The notes below the pieces were generated by a model. It was not told where the DNA came from. It did not search any database and saw only the letters and a program-made list of their open reading frames with translations. Below are positions 35,501 through 45,155 of a stretch of 64,000 nucleotides of DNA, one piece after another. The translations under genes and the position numbers were made by a program. Origin of the DNA: Pestalotiopsis fici W106-1 (taxonomy: Eukaryota > Ascomycota > Sordariomycetes > Amphisphaeriales > Sporocadaceae); assembly GCF_000516985.1 (NCBI RefSeq), contig NW_006917102.1, forward strand, positions 496,001-560,000. The letters run 5' to 3'. The stretch's first letter is position 1; each line of letters starts with the position of its first letter.

Positions 35501-36355
35501 GACGAGACAGTCCTCGGGCAACATGTTCTTGATGCTCTTCATGACCCGAGACGAGCTAAAGTCTTGCCACATGTTGAAAGCAGCTTGAATGAAGAAGACG
35601 GCAACGAGGACAATGGCCAGAGCCTTGAAGAATTGTTAATTATACATTCGTCCACATCATCTTGAGCTGAGGCTTACCAAGTTTGCAATGGCCGGGTTTG
35701 GTTCACCGAGGGGTTTCCATGATACAAAGACGAGGACGGCACCGATGAGCAGGACAGGTCCGAAACCCTTGAACAGGTAGCCGAGATATTTGGAAAGAGT
35801 GTTGGACTTGGGAGGGGAGGGAGCATTGCGACCGAATTCCTTGAACTTGCGGGACACTTGTTCTGGGGAGAGACCGTGGGCAATCGACGAGCTCAGGCGG
35901 CGAAGAACCTCGTCGGTGGGGAGAGTGTGCCATTCGAGGGAGGACAGTTCTATTCAAACAAAGTCAACAACAATCATCAAAAACTTGAAACCATGAAATA
36001 AAGAGAAAAGAATAGTGTTACCTTTGGTAGCTGCGTCCTTTGCCTTTGCAGCTTCGACAGCATCCTTCGCCTTGGACTCTTCAATGTTGAACGACCTAGT
36101 GAGTTGATGGCGTGTAAGTGAGAGACCATCCATACTCGGTGTCGAACCAACACCAAGGGGCACAACTTACACAGTTCGGTACTGAATAGGGAGAGCAATG
36201 GAAGGGTCAACTTCACGACGGGATCGTACGCTGTGAATCGACATGGACCCTCTGGAGTTAGTACGACGCAGCTCGCGAGCAGGAAGGCCATTTTCGGCGT
36301 CATCCCCCCAGCGAATGCGCTCTGCAGCGCTCTGCTTCAGATCCGGCTCGTCCAT
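32559..36355 (-). CDS. Na,K-ATPase alpha-like P-type (type IIC) cation ATPase
   Basis: Fungal P-type ATPase related to the animal Na,K/H,K-ATPase catalytic subunit; expected to pump Na+ and/or K+ across the plasma membrane. Nine exons (36355-36171, 36095-36022, 35949-35678, 35623-34841, 34787-34372, 34300-33952, 33898-33315, 33249-32932, 32859-32559) splice in frame to 1093 residues. The N-terminal cytoplasmic region is charged. The actuator loop carries LTGESVPL. The M4 motif is PEGLP (about 394), the phosphorylation site CSDKTGTLT (Asp about 432), the nucleotide-binding motif KGAP, and the hinge TGDGVNDAPSLKAADVGIAMG (about 793). C-terminal transmembrane helices end in FDEGRKYLVRKYPNG, close to the animal FVYDEVRK segment. 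No beta-subunit gene is visible nearby. The start Met (MDEPDLKQSAAERIRWG) is the first ATG. Ion specificity is inferred from the family; an H+ or K+ uptake role is possible. Confidence 0.93.
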
Positions 36356-39300
36356 TGCGTCTTGAACAAAACCAGGAGCTATACTCTGTGGAATTTTGTG
36401 CAAGAAAATACCCAGTTCACCCGGTCACGTTGAAGAAGCAAGTCACGAGTCGTGAAAGAAAAGGGATGATCGTCAGGGACAAGAAATTCAAAAAAGGAAC
36501 GCGCTCTTTTTGTAAACAATATGCCCAGATATATATATAGTCTATATACAAAAAGCCCTCTCATGCAGCCCTGCATCCGGTCACGGTGCTGCAGCGAGCT
36601 CCTGGGAACCAACCTGAGAAACAGGATGCCATACTGTTAGATGTCTGGACTATCTGGCTCAAGACACAGTGCGCAGCCAGTGCAGTTTACGCAATCTTAT
36701 GGGCAGTGAGTGAGAGCGAGACCATGCTTGGGATAGCCTAGGCGACTTACAAGGGATTGTGCGGTGAGCACCAGACAAGACCAGTCGAGCTTGAGGGATG
36801 ATGACTGGGAGTGGGCATTGCCATTGAACCCATCGACGACTCCTCTATACGTGCAGAGTACAATGGCGAAACAGCGGCGAGGCAGCGTACAAAGTCTATG
36901 TGAGTCGAGTAGCCATCAAGTCTCGAGCTCCCCTAGGTTAGCTCGGTCCTCTACCGACTTCCATGTGCCTGTCTGCGTGCTGCCCGCCCCCGACTCATCA
37001 CTCGCCTTGAGAGTCAAAAAATCCTGTCCAAGGCTCAGTCTTGTGCCAAGAAATCGCGCATCCAGGCTAGGGAAGCTCCGTCATATTGCTATAGGGAGGC
37101 TCTGGGAGTGCCCAGCCTGCATTAGTTATTAGTCGGAGTGATCTGAGGGGATAAAAATTCTTACCCACGGCGGGTGTTTTGTGCTGGGCGGGCGGAAAAC
37201 ACAGGCCCGCTGGGGGTGGGAAAATAGCTCCTTGTAGGTTGTACCTAGCCACTGCTCAGTGCTGCTGCTGCCCTGGCCCTAGGGGGGTTCGACAGCTGCT
37301 GGGTGTGGGCGTCGGTTGCTGTGCGAGTGGGAAATTTTGTTTTCTTTTGTGAGGCCTCCCTCTAGCCCCTCTTCCTACTCCTCCTCCCTTTTTCGCTCAC
37401 TCAATCCCCCATCCCATCCCCCCATACATACTAGGTTAGCAGCATCACGCCTCGGCTCTCCTGCATTCAGGGTCCTTTTTCCCATGTTGTTTGTTTTGGG
37501 GTAGCTAAGAACTGGGGGAATCTCTTCCGGTTGGTCATGGCTTTCTTCGGTAACTGCCAATGGACCCATTCTTATTGGCTCCATTGTGCACGTTTCTACA
37601 CACGGTTTACCCAATCCGGCAATATTCCAATGGCATGGCCAAAAGTTCGCTTCCGACAACCTGGCGGAGCTGCTCAAAGAAACATCAAGTCTCGCGTGCC
37701 AGCTCCATGCATGCATTGATGCTCCTAGCTGTTCTACTGCTTTTTATCATCATCATAATGTAATGGACCAAATATTCCGTCGTGCATTGCATTTGCATTG
37801 CATAACGCATCCTAGTTGGCTTGGATCTGGTGTCGTCACATCACATAGCATACGAAGCCAACAAACACTCTCCCAAGCCTACATCATCAAAATGAAACAA
37901 ACGTGTACTGTACTCGATTAATGATGGTGGAGTTCGCTGTCTCTCTTTTCTTTGACCCTCTAGTGCCAGGGACAAGCAGGAAACTTGTTCTTTTTTCTTC
38001 AAAATATTGTGGCCATCCGCTTTTTGACCTAGCTAGATATAAGCTTTGCTCTAGAAAGATCGTGACATCTGGAAATCTCTAGTCAGATAGCCCTAACATG
38101 GCCACGGCACGGATGAGGTCTTTTGCCTGCCAATGCATGTGCCCTAATAAACACAATTAAACTCCTTCCTGTCCCCTCGCTAAGCGCTCAGGGCGCTGCC
38201 GGCTCTAATATCTGCAGTCCCCGGCTGGCACCTGGCTCGTGATTCTCCTTGCAGAACAAATGTACCAGTTTGGTCATAAGATGGCAATCCTTTATTCAGC
38301 TTCAAGTAAGACAAATCCTCCAATGTTTCCACCCACTCGATGAATTCGGAAGTTTGCTCCATGGCTGGCTGGGACCTGCAAATTCTGCCACGGTGGCGCC
38401 GAGAGTATAATATCTCTTAACCGGCATACCGAATATGGTCAAGCTGCGAGTATCTTTTTTAAAAAAAATTATTGAAATTGACGAGACCAAAAAGAAAAGG
38501 AGTCGGCCACGATTGCCGCTAGTATACTACAGGATAGGTCTATGAACTTACGCGGAACCAGGAAACCGGACTCGGGACTCTTCAAACAAACTAATAATAG
38601 TAGCTGTAACGTTGATGAATTAAACGTCCCCAAGAAACGTGGCAAGAACTAATAATGCCTTGGACACTCGGAGTCTGATGTCGCCGGAACCCTTTCTATT
38701 TACATCTACCATCCATAATCCCTTATCGTGTAGGGTCGATTGAGCGTCGAAGTTCTTTACGATATCACTCCTACACAGCCTGCTAACCCGGCGTAGCGAA
38801 AGCTGAGGCTTCTGGCCAGCTTTCTATTCAGCTCCTGAACATTCACTAATGAGTCCTCGTGCCCGAAGTCTCTGCATTCGTTACCGCATGCGCAGACCAT
38901 CCTTGTCTGCGGCGTGAGCCATGTCGCCCAGGATCCCAAGCTTTGCTGAGAATGACAAGTCAATTATACCATCTATCACATGCATCGTTGATCAATTATG
39001 ATGCGAGAGGAAGAAAGAAAATACATGGAAAAAGTTCAGTGGCAGAATGAAATAACCAATAAATTTGCTCCAGGGCATTACTACAGCAAGGAGAGTACAT
39101 TGTCACTATCACAGCGACATACCAGCTTCCCATGGATGCAAATTTGATGGTTTGCACGGGACTGGCCCAACTCAAATTGCTCAGAAACAGTCAAGTAAGA
39201 TTATAATATTGCGCTATCCAATGCCGCGTTTCACTAACTAGAGACTTAGGTTCAGTTGAGCATATGTTGGCCCATGGGCGTGAGTCATATTTCTTCGTCT

Positions 39301-39467
39301 GCGAACACACTGTTCCTTTATAGACCAAACATGAGTACAAAAAGCAAGACAACTTTCCCTCGACTTGATAGTTACTCAAAGAAAATAGGTCCCACCATAC
39401 CAAGGCCACCGTTTTGCTACAAGTACACCTCATCCCACGACACGAAGCCTCATTCCCAAGATTCCAC
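36356..39467. other. 3.1-kb gene-free region upstream of the ATPase
   Basis: Promoter of the P-type ATPase plus spacer. It has pyrimidine-rich tracts (about 37360-37430) and short T-runs. Minus-strand frames at 38180-38490 give protein-like fragments but lack a coherent gene structure. Confidence 0.4.
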
Positions 39468-40096
39468 CTATGCCAATACAAAATCAACACAGCTCTCATA
39501 CGTCTGCTGCGCCGACGTCCCGAACCAAAACCACTGCAAGACGCAATCACCGGCTTGCGCACACTGACCGGCCTCGAGCTGCGGGATAGTGACGGAAAAG
39601 TCGGTATTGTTGGCCGGCAGCGACGCCAGGGACTCGTCGGCGTAGCTGTCAAACTCAATCAGAGGGTCACCAATGACGGCGTTGGTCGCCGCGTCCACAA
39701 TGGACACATTCATGGGCCCCTCGTGCGGAATGGGCAGAATCGCCGTCATGGCCACGACTTGGCCCGGGGTGAATGTCTGCACCAGGTCGACATTGTCTTC
39801 AAACGTGGCGCCACGGCAAAAGTCCAGTTGACCTAAGGGGACATGTCAGCGAATAGGGTTTCTTCGAGTGAGAGCAACAAATAGATGAGAGAGATCAACT
39901 TACAGGTAGCAGATGCCCCAGAGACGCTCTCCAACGGAATCGTTCCATCTGCTTCCACCGAAGCGACCGCCTGAGCACCACAAGCCGCCGCCATGGCCGG
40001 GCCCGGGAGACGTGCAGGCGGCGATGTAATGTTGCCGTGGGCCGATGCGCCCATCACAAGCAGCGCTGCCGCGCAAATAATCGAAGTCGACTGCAT
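39468..40096 (-). CDS. Small secreted LPMO-like (histidine-brace) protein
   Basis: Two exons (40096-39904, 39832-39468; GT-AG intron of 71 bases) give 185 residues. Residues 1-19 are a signal peptide ending GASA; cleavage exposes His20 (HGNITSPPARLPGPAMAAAC). An N-terminal His after cleavage is the key feature of copper lytic polysaccharide monooxygenases and related copper-binding proteins. A second candidate brace His is in ILPIPHEGPMNVSIVD. The C-terminus CVLQWFWFGTSAQQTYESCVDF resembles the aromatic/Cys end of chitin-binding type-4 and LPMO folds. Several Cys suggest disulfides. No cellulose- or chitin-binding module is attached. The size (166 mature residues) is within LPMO range. I cannot assign an AA family, and a non-catalytic copper-binding relative is possible. 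Confidence 0.75.
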
Positions 40097-40735
40097 TTTT
40101 GAATAAGGCTTGAATACTAAGAACGAGTGACCAGCACAAGAAAGAAAAGGCAAAATTATATGTGCGAAATGAATGACAACAGATGACACAAAATCGCCGA
40201 GACGGACAAGACGGGACGAAAAACTTATCGACTCTCATCATATATATCAATTCCAAGAGATCGACCGGCAACCGGAACAGAACCTTGGATGACTTTTGAC
40301 ATTTTGAAACGGCGATCAATCTCAGTGGTTGGCATTTTTGCCGCTTCTGCGGATTGCCAAGATGTTTTCCCCAGCGGTTATGACCCCTGTGAGTTAGAAG
40401 ATCGCTTCAGGCTTAATGCTGTGCCGCGGATTTCTGACACTACAAAAAAAACAAAAGAGTCGGGAAGAAGGAACTCACAGTCGTTTATTATTGCCATGAT
40501 TTCCACGACTGATATAATTCGTATCTACTGCGATATACAAAGTTGTGCAATACGCACAAGCAAACAAATGAAGCCAAGACTCCAACTGCCGAAAGGGGCC
40601 ACTTGCCGCACCACTGTTGGTCTGCCGCCCAGACGCTATAAATCACCGAGACCCGGCAGTTGACTTGAGGCTATCCTGCAATTAGCCTAGTGGTCGCTTA
40701 TACCTGGCAGTACCTGTGCGTAGTATAACCCAAGG

Positions 40736-40737
<2 letters not shown>

Positions 40738-40774
<37 letters not shown>
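40738..40774. repeat. (GA)n microsatellite, left of the gap
   Basis: About 18 GA units immediately before a block of Ns. The same motif continues on the other side of the gap (40877-40893), so the gap probably lies inside one long GA tract. Confidence 0.9.
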
Positions 40775-40776
<2 letters not shown>

Positions 40777-40876
40777 NNNNNNNNNNNNNNNNNNNNNNNN
40801 NNNNNNNNNNNNNNNNNNNNNNNNNNNNNNNNNNNNNNNNNNNNNNNNNNNNNNNNNNNNNNNNNNNNNNNNNNNN
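40777..40876. other. Assembly gap of 100 Ns
   Basis: Exactly 100 N characters, the conventional filler for a gap of unknown size, flanked by GA repeats on both sides. Confidence 0.98.
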
Positions 40877-41065
40877 GAGAGAGAGAGAGAGAGTATGTCC
40901 TTCTCATCTGCCTACCAATGACGAACCTCGTGCCCATTATCTTCACCAGCATGAATTAGTCTGAATCATGTTCAAGGAATATCATCAGATCACGAGAGGA
41001 AATTTTCATAGTACCAAACGCTGCCCACGCCCACCTCTCCTTATGAAGGCGCCACGATAGGATAT

Positions 41066-41243
41066 AGGCTTTGAGCAAGGATGTCACTGAAAACGTATGG
41101 CGACTGAATTGGTTTTAGGTTTGTTTTTCTTTCTCCGATCTTTTATAGAACACTGTTCATTATCTCTCTCCCTCTCTCTCGAGATCTAAACCTTCCAGTG
41201 AAGAGAAGACCAAAGGTACACCGCGAATGAAAACCACAAGCCA
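41066..41243 (+). repeat. 178-bp dispersed direct repeat, left copy
   Basis: Closely similar to 59253-59431 in the same orientation. Shared long words include GATGTCACTGAAAA, ACCTTCCAGTGAAGAG and the exact block GGTACACCGCGAATGAAAAC followed by CACAAGCCA. Differences include several G/A and C/T substitutions (for example GCAAGG versus GCGAGG and GGCGAC versus GGCGGC) and small indels in the CT-rich middle. Function unknown; a fragment of a larger repeated element is possible. Confidence 0.85.
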
Positions 41244-41524
41244 GTTTTGTTTTGCATCACCGGTGGGTAGATAATTAGATATTCGGTCTTTAAAGCTCAA
41301 GTTTACCCTGTCTTTATATTTCTACTTTTGTCTCCTGATTTCTTTCCTTTTTCCTTAATTCACATATTAGCTTTTGACTTCGAAGAGGACGAAAGATTTC
41401 GTGATAATGTTGATTGAATAAAATTAAATCGATTAAACCATTGTATAAATCATCATTAAACCTTCCATCAAGATTTCGGTTCAACAAGCGCCAAACTACC
41501 TCCCTAAACAACAAATCCATCAGG

Positions 41525-41912
41525 ATGCATCCAAAAAGCTCTGTCACTCGTCCAGTTTTGCTCGTCGCCATATCAGTTCTGCCTATCGTCCAAGGCGCCA
41601 TATCCATCGGCGAACAAAAGAGAGAAGGTAGCCTCAACTACATCGTCGCCTGGCATGAGGGACTAACCCCATGTGTCGGTGATACTCCCATCATTTCGGG
41701 GGGTTAGCGATGCCTGTGGTCACGACTTCATTCTTGATGGAATCACCTACTTTCTCGAAGGCTGTGACCCACAGAACGGGCTGAATAAGAATCCGAAGAT
41801 TGTCAGACGGCGCATCGACAAGTTCGTGTATGGGAATTGCAGACCAGTGAATGCGAAGCTCATTATGTGCGTGGGTGCTCCACATGATGTTTGGAAGCAC
41901 TACATCTGTGGA
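41525..41912 (+). pseudogene. Frameshifted small secreted cysteine-containing protein
   Basis: An open frame from the ATG at 41525 encodes a clear signal peptide (MHPKSSVTRPVLLVAISVLP) and a mature start, then stops at 41706 just after a run of six G (41698-41703 region). The next frame (-1 relative) continues immediately with coherent, Cys-containing sequence (DACGHDFILDG, then FLEGCDPQNG and YGNCRPVNAKLIMCVG) to a stop at about 41912. A one-base change in the G run would join the two parts into roughly 125 residues. No intron fits because the frames abut. Either a recent inactivating frameshift or an assembly error in the homopolymer is likely, and the nearby gap warns that local sequence quality is limited. 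Family not recognised. Confidence 0.6.
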
Positions 41913-41915
41913 TAG

Positions 41916-42344
41916 GGAACTGCGTCAATGAATGGTCGTCTTGGGATACTCGATGAAGGATTAAGTTCGTTTTCTTGGGGCATTTCGGCGCAGACATTTG
42001 TGACTAGAGCAAGTCAGGAGAAATTCTGATCCATCACGATTGAAGTACTTCGAAGGATGATTTCGAGATTACGAGTGATTTTGAGCGATGGCCTTCATCA
42101 GCTGTTTGAAAGAATATTTATAGTTTATGTGTCTGAGCGAGATCTGTTATTCACGTGGCTCATTTTGGTCCTTGCAATTATTGCTCGAGCTCATGGAACA
42201 GAGGATATGTGAACTAGAAGGCTTCTCGGAGAAGCTTGAGTTGATTCTTTCGAGCCACTCAAGAAACCCGAACCGGTTAACTGTGATGTATATTATACAA
42301 GTCCAAACGATAACCCAATACAATATTCGCTGTCATGGCTTAGT
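41916..42344. other. Convergent spacer next to the S41 peptidase gene
   Basis: No gene supported. Holds the 3' flank of the peptidase gene. Confidence 0.45.
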
Positions 42345-44696
42345 TCAAAAGTCCAAATCGGCGCTATTGATTTGATGGTAACCCTTACAATCATCCTCTG
42401 GAACAGATGGAGATTTCCGTAGGGAGTGAAATGCCCCGACAATGAATGTAAACACTATCATACACGTGATTGAAAAGCGGAAAAACCCTATGAATTTCAG
42501 ATTTTCGCTTGTATTGAAAGGCTCCCCACGCATGGATCCAATGGCCGTCGCATGGCTCATACTCCCTTCAACACAGCTCGAATCGCCCCATTTAGCATCC
42601 GCTGCCATTTCCCACAGCCGTGTGGGGTTAATATACGATTTGGCCGTGTAAAATAAGCGACAATCGGCTGCCTCATATACGAACTCTAGAGGGACGAGCT
42701 TATCATCTACTCGTCCCATATTATCAAGTGAGTTGACTGCTCCATTGGCGTGCCCATCTCCACTGAACCGCGCGGAACGGAGGCGTATCTGAGAAGCATT
42801 CAGCAGGCTTCCAACGGGCGTCGTCTGCAGGAGCCTTCGTTCCCCGTCCTTACCGTGTAAGACTGAGGTGATGCGCAGAGTTGTTTGCATGTGTTTAATG
42901 ATAGAGTCAAACGTTAATAGCTGCGCGCCTTTGGTCCCGCCTACGCCTTGCATTGGCTCCTTCCGAGGCCGGCCGCCAATAGCTATTGTCTGAACGTGGC
43001 CCTGCTCTCTCATAAGCTGCGAAAATATAGCGCAAGCAGATTGGCAGATTCCATCATGTAGTATAACCATGTTCTCAGGTAGAAATGGTTGAGTGGGTGA
43101 TGCGAGCAGGGCGAAATTGTAGCCGGTAATATTGACATATGGCGCTAATGTGTGTCCTCCCAAATGATTCGAGAAGTTGTATCGTCTGATGGCGGTGAAA
43201 GCATCACCGTCTTCTCTGTATGGTCCGTAATATGTAGTGAAATTTGCGAATGGCATCCCTTCAATGTTCAGAAGATTTTGGAAGTTCGCGGTGCTCCTTG
43301 CCACTTCACTAAACAACCCGTCGTTCATCACCATGGCTGTATCGCTTTCGATTAGATCCGCTACTGACTTGCTGTACATATAAAAAGCATCATGAGCCCG
43401 AAACCTAGATGCCCCAAACGGTTCCACACTTGGGAATAGTTGCTTGAAGAACTCAAATGCCATGTCAATGGTTCCGCCGCTATTGCCGCGAAGATCGATA
43501 ATAAGCTTTTTCAATCCTTTCTGTTTCGATTGCATTATGAAATCCTGGAGAACTGCTTGGGCTTCGAGGAATCCCGCGACCGTTTCATCCGTGTCTTGTC
43601 TGGGTTCCGCAATCGGTTTGAAATTTGGAAGAGCGAGGACAGCAACGTCATAATGTCGACGAGATTCGAGTTGATAACCTTGGACTGAGAGCCCACTTTG
43701 AGTAATAACGGGTTCTGGATATTCTTCGGGCAGCATGTAAGTGTCTGAACGTAAGAAGATGGGTTCGATCGATTCTGCCGACGTCTGAGTCGGGGAATTG
43801 GCTTCAACCTCATTCGTGTCTCCCTGACAAAATTTTGCAAAGAAGGAGGAGCCGTCATTGATGTTGGAGAAGTTGTAAAACTCGCGAATCATGGCAATGT
43901 TCTCATTCACTACCCTCGAGCCGTTCATGAATCCAAACGTTGTGACTGGTCCATCGTACAGACCTTGCGTGAGGTGAAACTGTCCACCACTATCCATCCC
44001 CACCACCTCAGCAGCAGGGTTGGGGAAAAAGCTGTTATACTGCGCATCTTCGTCGTGGTAGGTACCGTGAGTCCATAAGCTTTGCAGATATTCGGTAGCA
44101 TTTTTGCCATTGATAGTCTCAACGCATGATGGCACAAAATTGCCTGAGGCGCTTGCAAGATGTAGGTCTGAGAGTAGATATAGCCGAGGCAAATCCAGGC
44201 CATCTTCTGAAATTGAGACGAGCTTCGTCTCAGGCCGGACAAATAAGAAAACTTCGAGCATATCTGGGAAGATCCGCAGATGAGAGTCTTTGGCACGCCG
44301 GAATAAGGAGTGTAGGGCAAGCTGTACTTCGAAGTCGCTATGGTATGCCCGGTCTTTAATCGATTGCGCAGTGTAATCGAGCTCGGCTAGTAGATTGAGA
44401 GGCTTGTTGTGAATAGCACTTTCGATATTGATGTAGTGACCAGTATTTAGGCAGTTGAGTGTAGATTGAAATTCCAAGAAATGTTTCGGCTCTTCAATTT
44501 GTTTGATGTCACCTTCTATGTCGACCGGCACTGACATGAGACATTCGAATGCAAGTTGAGCTGGGACTTGAGCTCGGCGGGTTCGCGTGAAAGCTGCAGT
44601 GGCTTGTGCCGCCCATGATGATGAGACCTCCGCGCACGGTGTATTCCATGCCTGGGCAGCCGCATTAAAAATTGACAGGATGAGGAATGAGTGCAT
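42345..44696 (-). CDS. S41-family peptidase of the RiPP cluster, membrane-anchored
   Basis: Single exon, 783 residues. The N-terminus is a signal peptide (MHSFLILSIFNAAAQA). The central and C-terminal parts match fungal S41 (tail-specific/CPAF-like) serine peptidases: KLIIDLRGNSGGTIDMAFEF is the core strand-turn, and HDGICQSACAIFSQLM holds the candidate nucleophile Ser (about residue 552). A hydrophobic segment near residues 732-755 (GFFRFSITCMIVFTFIVGAF) would anchor the protein in a membrane. S41 peptidases of this kind occur in the phomopsin-type dikaritin clusters, where they are proposed to process precursors. Its position directly downstream of the repeat-containing precursor on the same strand supports that role. 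A TATA box lies 78 bases upstream. Unlike most cluster genes it has no introns. Confidence 0.88.
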   Translation of the reverse strand: MHSFLILSIFNAAAQAWNTPCAEVSSSWAAQATAAFTRTRRAQVPAQLAFECLMSVPVDIEGDIKQIEEPKHFLEFQSTLNCLNTGHYINIESAIHNKPLNLLAELDYTAQSIKDRAYHSDFEVQLALHSLFRRAKDSHLRIFPDMLEVFLFVRPETKLVSISEDGLDLPRLYLLSDLHLASASGNFVPSCVETINGKNATEYLQSLWTHGTYHDEDAQYNSFFPNPAAEVVGMDSGGQFHLTQGLYDGPVTTFGFMNGSRVVNENIAMIREFYNFSNINDGSSFFAKFCQGDTNEVEANSPTQTSAESIEPIFLRSDTYMLPEEYPEPVITQSGLSVQGYQLESRRHYDVAVLALPNFKPIAEPRQDTDETVAGFLEAQAVLQDFIMQSKQKGLKKLIIDLRGNSGGTIDMAFEFFKQLFPSVEPFGASRFRAHDAFYMYSKSVADLIESDTAMVMNDGLFSEVARSTANFQNLLNIEGMPFANFTTYYGPYREDGDAFTAIRRYNFSNHLGGHTLAPYVNITGYNFALLASPTQPFLPENMVILHDGICQSACAIFSQLMREQGHVQTIAIGGRPRKEPMQGVGGTKGAQLLTFDSIIKHMQTTLRITSVLHGKDGERRLLQTTPVGSLLNASQIRLRSARFSGDGHANGAVNSLDNMGRVDDKLVPLEFVYEAADCRLFYTAKSYINPTRLWEMAADAKWGDSSCVEGSMSHATAIGSMRGEPFNTSENLKFIGFFRFSITCMIVFTFIVGAFHSLRKSPSVPEDDCKGYHQINSADLDF

Positions 44697-45155
44697 GATG
44701 TTTGTCAGCTTGTGTTTTTGGAATGAAATTTAAGGACATAGTACACTTGGGCGAAGAGGAGCGAAAGCCAGAATTATATACCGCTCGTGCACTGGATAAC
44801 AAGAAGGACCCACTTGCGAAAGTAAACTAGCTAATTCGGGAATCCAGTATAAAAATGAGATATTGGGATTTCGCGCGGCATCTCGCATTTGATCGTGTCC
44901 GAGAAATTTGTCACAAGAAGTTTGTATAGAGACTCAGACCTGCAGGGAATAGAGAAGTTTATTCATTTGCCTGCTTTTTATATGTAACGACTCTCCCCAT
45001 GTAGAGAAAACACACGAACAAACAGAAAGATGTCGTATATATGATAAAAGAGCGAGTGAAGTTAAGCGTATTCCATGGGGTAAGGTCAGATCTTAGCCAT
45101 ACTAGGATGATCAAGACACTCATTGGTCATAATGATCAAGAAGTGACAGGACTAT
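44697..45155. other. Spacer between precursor and peptidase genes
   Basis: Contains the 3' flank of the precursor gene and the promoter of the peptidase gene (TATA at 44774). No coding sequence seen. Confidence 0.5.
44774..44780 (-). promoter_or_regulatory. TATA box of the S41 peptidase gene
   Basis: TATATAA on the minus strand, 78 bases upstream of the peptidase ATG. Confidence 0.5.

Larger units (their letters stand above)
40097..41065. other. Spacer with assembly gap and (GA)n tract
   Basis: No gene seen. The left part is the promoter of the LPMO-like gene. The right part carries a GA microsatellite interrupted by Ns. Confidence 0.5.

Noticed and set aside
40738..40893. GA tract considered as a CRISPR-like or structural repeat
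   Set aside because: Simple dinucleotide microsatellite broken by Ns; no spacers.
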